Assembly: GCA_021186555.1 (NCBI GenBank)
Contig: JAJKFL010000011.1
Location: forward strand, 35,658,923-35,722,922
Origin: Reticulitermes speratus
Taxonomy: Eukaryota; Arthropoda; Insecta; Blattodea; Rhinotermitidae
Reading direction: 5' to 3'
Length of the DNA stretch: 64,000 nucleotides
Position numbers and translations under genes: made by a program. The notes below the pieces were generated by a model that had not been told where the DNA came from, made no database searches, and saw only the letters and a list, made by a program, of their open reading frames with translations. This document shows positions 57,731 to 64,000 of this stretch, piece by piece (within the stretch, counting starts at the first letter, position 1; each line of letters starts with the position of its first letter).

Positions 57731-60417
57731 GACTTTTACTTATATGTGCTTCCTAATTCGAGTCTATTAAGTCCACAACTGCCTACATGATCACATAATA
57801 TTAACAAATGCACACTAGTTCATTATCTTCTACTGTGCCCCATGCTCCAAAATGGCACCTTTCCCATGATGCTACCGTTAATAATGAGATACACCCATTG
57901 GTCGACTTTGGTTCAATTTCACTGTTCCACTGATGTAGCCCTCTCTTAGGAACAGTGGTGCGACGTTGCCAATGCCGGCCGTCACCGAGATGGAGCGGTT
58001 TGTAAAACGCATCGTCTGGTCCCACAGACTAAAAATGTAATTTCAATTTCAGACATAAATGTGGTCATTTTTGGGTCTACATTGTTTCATATGCCTGAGA
58101 GTTGCATGTGGTAATTTACTTGTCAGATGCGCATTTATTATTCTGCTACTTCACACCGTCGAATTATTTTGTAACATTATTCTCACATGAATGTTTATTT
58201 TATTGTGAATGTATGAACTCAGCATGCTAAATTATACGCGGCGGAATATGTATTCTTACTTGCCTGTAGAATTGGTGACACACGAATCTATAAAACCCCC
58301 AAATCAGTAAAATTACGTGAAGGGTAAGGCGATTTCATTTCATTTTATTATGCATTCACACAATCCATACAGGAAGATCCTTTGGATACAGAATTTGTCA
58401 CAGATTGACAGAGGCGAACCCGACAATGAGGGAAACGGATTAGCATTGCATTAGGATTGTTTTTATTCATAATTCACCAAAGGGGTGGAAGGTGCTTGTC
58501 ATTAAATGTCAGGCATGGCTGCTATTTATTTTTGAATAGCACACTAGAAAATCCCCACCAGTATGTTCCTTACAATCATACGATGCATATTTGTTTCTTC
58601 CGATGTTACTTTTCGTTCTTCAGTTGCCTACCTTGTACGCTGGTAATATAAGTCTTACAAAATATTTCACATTCGTGCTTTTCCACATCATCATTTTTGA
58701 AACAGATTCGTGATTAATTACTCAGAGATATGTGCAGGGGGAGGTGTGAAATTCACCATGTAGTCTTTGTGTTATTTACAAACATATAGGGTATAAGTAA
58801 CTGCATAACTATTTTCTTCAATATTTTTTTAACAGCACAGTAAAAGTTGAAACTTCCCATCATCACTGTTCTGTTTAAAACAGACTAAATCTTTTCAATA
58901 TGCCAGCTCTCAATTGTGTAAAGTGAATACCTACCTTGTTCACTTCTGATGCAAATGTTTATCACACTGGGTTATTTGTTGCCACATGAATATTGTTAAC
59001 AGTAAATGCAAACCTCATCAATCAATCTGATTTCTATCCAAAAACTAAAAATGAATTATTTATTAAGGGACAGAAGTTCTCATTTCAAAGTATCCTAGCT
59101 GGAAAACTTTCATTCAAAAGAACTGAAGTAATAACAGAGTTAATACTTCTAATACAAGCATCTAACTCCATGGAGTAGATTACTTCTTGAGAAGTGAATG
59201 TCACTCAGCTGGTCAAAAAATTTCCTGCCTTATAAAGGAACCTCAAAGATGCATTACCAGTTCACAAGAATGTGCTATCCCACACGACATGTGTATTTAT
59301 TCTATTAAAAATGTCTACTTGTCATTTTCGGTTAATAGATAGCCATTGTTCATTTTTTTGCTTCCCTTAATAAAACATATATGAACGTGTGGTAACAATC
59401 TGCATCTTTGGAGAAAGGACTTCAAATATTATGAGAGAAATGCTTCGTTTGAATGGGTTACAACTAGATGGGTGGTTAAGTGGTTATGTTGTGTCTGCCT
59501 GTTATTGTTGATGTATAACTGTCCATCTGTGGAGGGGAGGGATGCATAAAAATAATGGGTAGTAGAGGGGATGTGCAGCTTGATGTGGACTTGCTGGTTT
59601 TGTCACAGATACAAAATAAGGTGTCCTTTTAGAAAATTTGTACTTGTCAGTCTAAAATCTAAACTCTTTGGCATGAGAGTCCATTGTCTTACTCCTGGAC
59701 CATCATCAAATTAGAAGCTTAATTAATTGATTACATAATACAATCCTTCATACACTAAAAATTCAGGTGCTTCCTTTATTCATGCCTGCATGTTTGTAGA
59801 ATGAATTCTGGATGAAAGAATAGTTTAACAATAAAAAGAATCATGTTAGGGCAACTGTAATTAAAATAACTCTTCTTCTTCTTCTTCTTCTTCTTCAGAA
59901 ATTCATGCACAGCAACTTTTAATGTCACTGCAAAAGAGCAATATGATTGATGATAATTGTTCTGTGGTAGGTCCTGCCATCTAGTGAGACCTCATTGAAC
60001 ACTTTCTATATTAGTAAATAGCCATATGGTTAGGGGACTTCTTTCAGCATTTGATAAATACTTAAGATGAATGTTCATCACTGTATTTACAAAAGTCTGT
60101 AACTGAACCCTAACCTGAGCCTTTTTAATCCAATTCACAGTGTTATGGACTGTTTCTTTAAGATCAGTTCTGGATGTGTCCACTATCATTCTGTAATGAT
60201 TTCTAGGATGAAATACAATACAATACAATACAATACAATACAATGTTATCCTTACAAGTTATTCCTTGTCTTCCAAATGATCCCTTCCCCAGAACCTTTT
60301 GAATAAAAACTTTGTAACCAGTTATTAAGTCTTATGCTTCCTAGCTCACATGTATCATCCTTCTTAAGGTAAAGTTAATCATTTACTTACTAAAACCGTG
60401 AAATGCTAATCTCTTTT
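57731..60417. other. Intergenic space between divergent SCAF4/8 and MANEA
   Basis: It must hold the SCAF4/8 promoter and 5' UTR (its CDS starts at 57730) and probably a MANEA leader exon. The segment 57830-58020 is the least AT-rich part and includes a CCAAT on the plus strand (CCAATG near 57970). I see no TATA box or other gene. A (CTT)n run lies at about 59872-59897 and an (ACAAT)n run at about 60210-60243. Confidence 0.5.
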
Positions 60418-60517
60418 AGATGTTTTGGAAAACGGTTGTAGTTATTTGCACTCCTGTGTGCCAACTGCAGTGCTGACAAGACACAAATGCAGAAGTGATC
60501 ACATTAAACCTAACAAC

Positions 60518-61142
60518 ATGTTAAAACCAACACGGTGGCACGTGATTTGCATCAGACGCTATTTGATGGTGTTCATATTCCTGATCATATGTCTCATGTC
60601 AATGCTGAGCATCATACTGTATAAATGGGCAGAGCTGGATGTCAAACTGGACTGCTTGATGAAACAGAACACAGTGTCACTACCAACAACACATGAGAGT
60701 CCTCTGTTGTCCAGAACAATGGACATTAACATGGAACAGTTCACAGCTAGGGACGTTATATCACAGCAGACTGCAAACAGGTCTGAACTCAGGCTAAAAC
60801 GGTTACGTGAAAAGGTTGAGAAAATTTCGCGTAAAGTGAGGCGATCACATGCCGTTACACTGACGGAACAGGAAGGGGCCTCAATTACACACCCCAATTA
60901 CAATGTCCATATCTTTTATTATGCCTGGTATGGGAATGTTGCTGTGGATGGACGTTGGAGACACTGGAATCACGAATACCTTCCAAACTGGAAGAAGGAA
61001 GACAAGAAGATATATCCCACAGGACCACATGAACCCCCTGGAGATATCAGTTCCAATTTCTACCCTCTGCTAGGTTGCTACAGTTCTAGCGATGCAACTG
61101 TGATCGACACCCACATGAAGATGCTTAGTGAGGCTAAAGTAG
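60518..61142 (+). CDS. MANEA: MANEA first coding exon (membrane anchor and barrel start)
   Basis: 208 codons plus one base. The exon probably starts at 60419 after CTCTTTTAG; the frame is open from there, but the first Met is at 60518. Donor GTAG|GTATGT. Confidence 0.9.
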
Positions 61143-64000
61143 GTATGTATTTGGATGTCTTGTACAGTAGAATAGCATAAATGGCAAAGAATGGGCATAA
61201 ATGACATATTATGATCTGCTGTGCTTCTCTGGGCTATCATCCTGCATGTTGAATTAAGTGCCTGAAGTTCATATAAACAATATTTAACAAGATAGAAAGA
61301 GTCTGCAGAACACGAATCTTCTGGCATATTCACGTAACCACAGAAACCAGTGAAAATTTTAACCTTGGTAGCCACTGGAACTTTGTAACTGGTAACCAAG
61401 GCACCGATGGTAACACAGGTAACAGTCATAGTCATATAAAAACAGGTAACCTTGATAACAAAGGTAACAGTAGTAACCATATAAACATCAGTAACCTTGC
61501 TAACAAAGGTAATAACACTAACCATATAAACACTGGTAGACTTGCTAACAAAGGTAACAGTAGTGACCATATAAACACTGGTAGACTTGCTAACAAAGGT
61601 AACCATGGTAACATCAGTAACCAAAATAGTCGTACATGTAAGTAGGTCTTCTTGTAAAGGGTCTGTTATTTATGTTCAGTTGTTATTGAAATCCAGGAGT
61701 TCTGGTTGTGTCCTGGTACCCACCAGGAATGTCTGGCTCTCAAGATGACTCGGTCCTGCCACTGCTACTAGATTCTGCACACCGCCATGACCTCCGAGTT
61801 GCCCCACACATTGAACCCTATAGAGACCGCAACCCAATCAACCTTTCTGAACATCTGCGCTACATCATCAGCCGCTATGGGGCACACCCAGCATTGTATC
61901 GGATACAACGCAAGGGGCAGAGTCTCCCTGTGTTCTATGTGTATGATTCATATCTGACTCCTGCCGGGGCTTGGAAAGAGCTGCTGAGTGCCAAAGGTAA
62001 CCTCAGTGTGAGAGGAACACAATTTGATGGAATATTTCTGGGACTCCTTGTGGATATGCAACACAGATACGATATCAGGAAATCACATTTTGATGGTGAG
62101 TGTATGGTTATGTACAGATTTTATGAATTATTGTAGAGTAAGCAGCATTTATTCATTCATTTGTTTATTAATTTCTTTCTTCCTTGGTATTTGTTTATTT
62201 ATTTATCATGTACTTTTTTGAGTACCATTTATTTTATAAATATTTATTTGAAAATATGTATTGATTATTGATTAATTAATTGGGTTAAGTTAGAAATTTA
62301 TTTATTCACTTATTTCATATTTATCTATTTCTAAATTTATTTTATATTTATTAATTATGTATGAAGTTATTAATTTATTAATTTATTGTATATGTATATT
62401 TATTTATTCATTCTATATTTATGTATTCATTTTAGAGTTATTTATTTTATGTTTACTAATTTATTCATTTTTTATACTTATTAAATTTTTGTTTATTTAT
62501 TTTTTACTTATTACATATTTATTTATTTATTTGCTTTGTACTTATTTTCATATATTTGTAAAACTTATACTTCTTTATTTTATTCTTATTTATTTGTTCA
62601 ATACTTATTTTATATTTATCTATTTATATTTATTTAATTGTATATTTACTTACACATGTATTCACTGATTTGCTCTAATTAAGTAATTAATTAGGTTAAA
62701 CTGGATTGGGTTATTTTAGGTTTGGATGGCTTTGATTGGTTTAGGTTTTGTAATGTTGTGTTAGGTTGGGTTATGTTGGGTTAGGTTGGGTTATGCTGGG
62801 TTATGTTGGGTTATGGTTGGGTTCACTTGGGGCAGGTTAGGTTATGTTATCTTAAGTTGCATTAAGTTAGGTTAGTAGTTTTTATTTTATAGTAGTTTAT
62901 TTTATATTTATTTAATTCATAATTGTAATTTTTTTTCCTTTTTATTTATTGTATATTTACTTATATGTTTATTTATTTATGGTACACTCATTTAGCATTT
63001 AATTAATATTTCTTATTGCTTAACAAAATTATTTTATATTTGTTTATTTGATATTTACTTATTTAGTTTATATATATATGTATATTTGTTTTCTTACATT
63101 TGTTTATTTGTTGTTTTAGTGCATAATGAATTGGATGCAGCTGTTTGATGACTCAAGGTGCTATCCTGGCACTTGGTTAGTGACAGTGAAGAAAGCTATG
63201 AAACATCTCAGTGAAGGCAATCAGTATCCTAATTGGGATTGAAACTGGGTGCTTCCTGAATATAAGCCAGAAGCATAACCTTTCACGTTGTACATATTTG
63301 CAGCTTTGTTGAGTTGACTAAAGGTAAATGTAATGTGATGAAGGCATAAAGGATGAGTAGAGGTACAGGTCCTTAACCTCTGTACTAGATGGAGGTGTTT
63401 GGTCAGCTTCACGCCCCGGCCAATTTACCCCTGGGAAACGAGCCTCCATTACTCATTGAATAGGTGGCTGGGTGGGTCTCAGATGCAGTTTGGATGTTCT
63501 GGAGAAGAGAAAGTCTCTTTTCACTGATGAGAATCAAACCCAAGATCCCCCAGCCTGTAGCCTAGTCACTATACTGACTGAGCTATCCTGATTGCTGTTG
63601 AGATGACGAAATATGTGTAAGTGCCACAGTACTGGCTTGTTGCAGGTTTCTACACTTACTTTGCTACTAATGGCTTCACATATGGGTCATCATGGAAGAA
63701 CTGGCGTATTCTCAGTAAGTTTGCAAGACAAAATTCTCTCCTCTTCATACCGTCCGTGGGTCCTGGATACATTGACACGCAGATCCGTCCGTGGAACATG
63801 GCCAACATTCGACACCGTCGCCATGGCAAATACTATGAGGTTGCGTGGCGCAGTGCTCTGTCGGCACAGGCCAAACTGGTCTCCATCACTTCATTTAATG
63901 AGTGGCATGAAGGTACACAGGTTGAACCGGCTGTTCCAAGAGCCACTGCATCATTCACGTATTTTGACTATGAACCTGAAGGCCCACATTTTTATCTTAA
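60518..64000 (+). CDS. MANEA: Endo-alpha-1,2-mannosidase (GH99), 3 exons seen, C-terminus beyond window
   Basis: MANEA cleaves the alpha-1,2 bond inside glucosylated high-mannose N-glycans in the cis/medial Golgi, giving a glucosidase-independent trimming route. Exons are 60518-61142, 61697-62095 and 63646 to the edge (phase 1 at each junction). The protein starts MLKPTRWHVICIRRYLM, giving a short basic cytosolic tail and a membrane segment at residues 14-36, as in a type II Golgi enzyme. A stem with Lys/Arg-rich helix follows, then the GH99 barrel: NYNVHIFYYAWYGN, DISSNFYPLLGCYSS, VVSWYPPGM, HIEPYRDRN, FYVYDSYL, VRGTQFDGIF, FIPSVGPGYIDTQIRPWN and SITSFNEWHEGTQVE. The last holds both catalytic Glu residues (EWHE) of the family. 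An AG at 60418 with an open frame before the Met suggests a 5' leader exon upstream. The final residues and stop are not in the window. Confidence 0.95.
61370..61627. repeat. MANEA: Tandem repeat, 45-bp unit, in MANEA intron
   Basis: The unit has GGTAACAGTAGT, ACCATATAAACA and CTTGCTAACAAA, about 4-5 copies with GGTAAC scattered on the left. The minus strand is open by chance. Confidence 0.88.
61697..62095 (+). CDS. MANEA: MANEA second coding exon (GH99 barrel)
   Basis: Acceptor ATCCAG, donor GATG|GTGAGT. Encodes VLVVSWYPPGM to RKSHFDG, with the substrate-site WYPPG and HIEPY motifs. Confidence 0.95.
62140..62680. repeat. TTTATTTA-rich simple-sequence tract
   Basis: AT-rich intronic DNA built on TTTATTTA with little else. 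No exon is seen; open frames across it are composition artefacts. Confidence 0.8.
62690..62880. repeat. Degenerate TTAGG-like tract in MANEA intron 2
   Basis: GTTAGGTTGGGTTATGTTGG-type repeats, again surrounded by long TTTATTTA tracts (62150-62640 and 62880-63120). The composition matches 15745-16010. Confidence 0.75.
63320..63595 (-). mobile_element. MANEA: tRNA-derived SINE, family D (MANEA intron)
   Basis: The minus-strand head is AGGATAGCTCAGTCAGTATA with GGGTTTGATTCTC as B box. A GGTAAATTGGCCGGGGCGTG body and TTACCTTT tail follow. An imperfect 12-bp duplication (TGTTGAGTTGAC / TGTTGAGATGAC) flanks it. It ends 50 bp before MANEA exon 3. Confidence 0.87.
63646..64000 (+). CDS. MANEA: MANEA third coding exon, cut by window edge
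   Basis: Acceptor TTGTTGCAG. Encodes FYTYFATNGFTYGSSWKNW through the catalytic EWHEGTQVE to FDYEPEGPHFYL. It is still open at the last base. Confidence 0.95.

Noticed and set aside
57801-58025. Minus-strand 74-codon frame upstream of SCAF4/8
   Set aside because: The conserved start [10 protein letters not shown] lies downstream at 57730. This frame is probably 5' UTR or promoter DNA.
60425-60517. Upstream extension of MANEA to 60425
   Set aside because: The frame opens with a TTG and no ATG. The first Met at 60518 gives a normal type II signal anchor. The extension may be translated only if a leader exon supplies an ATG.
61070-61624. Minus-strand frame with a 15-residue repeat
   Set aside because: Antisense translation of the 45-bp intronic tandem repeat plus MANEA exon.

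Overview
The window looks like an insect nuclear genome. It has intron-rich, protein-coding genes of clear animal type, long AT-rich introns, many tRNA-derived SINEs, mariner fossils, MITEs and LINE fragments, and degenerate TTAGG-like tracts. The repeat load would suit a cockroach or termite (Blattodea), but the order is an inference and no single marker decides it.

Three host genes are supported. (1) Minus strand, 5269-12317: a 1,327-residue protein modelled from three exons. It opens with a Cys-rich module that lines up without gaps with the N-terminus of the SUMO isopeptidase USPL1. A very long last exon follows, holding about thirty 12-residue repeats. I find no peptidase domain. (2) Minus strand, 24159-57730: the complete coding region of the single insect orthologue of SCAF4/SCAF8, in 20 exons that join in frame to 1,783 residues. 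The order is CTD-interacting domain, Gln/acidic linker, RS domain, RRM, Pro/Gly-rich region, Arg-Asp repeat, Pro-Asp-Gly-Phe repeats and acidic tail. (3) Plus strand, from 60518 past the right edge: MANEA, the Golgi endo-alpha-1,2-mannosidase of family GH99, with three exons seen and the C-terminus missing. SCAF4/8 and MANEA are divergent, with 2.8 kb between their start codons.

The rest is intergenic or intronic DNA. 1-5.2 kb holds SINEs and old dispersed repeats. 9-11.7 kb (inside the USPL1-like gene) holds a large fold-back element, a mariner fossil and a SINE. 12.3-24.1 kb is gene-free, with a LINE fragment, MITEs and TTAGG-like DNA. The SCAF4/8 introns carry most of the window's mobile elements, including an internally deleted mariner, two inverted copies of a TTAA-flanked MITE, LINE fragments, several SINEs and minisatellites. 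One SINE sits directly beside a splice donor and duplicated it.

The most interesting observations are the USPL1-like zinc module on a long repeat protein without a visible protease, the SINE that duplicated the exon 14 splice donor, and the inverted intronic MITE pair around SCAF4/8 exons 13-16. Splice sites were placed by eye from GT/AG signals and phase. The exon sums come out divisible by three for all complete models.
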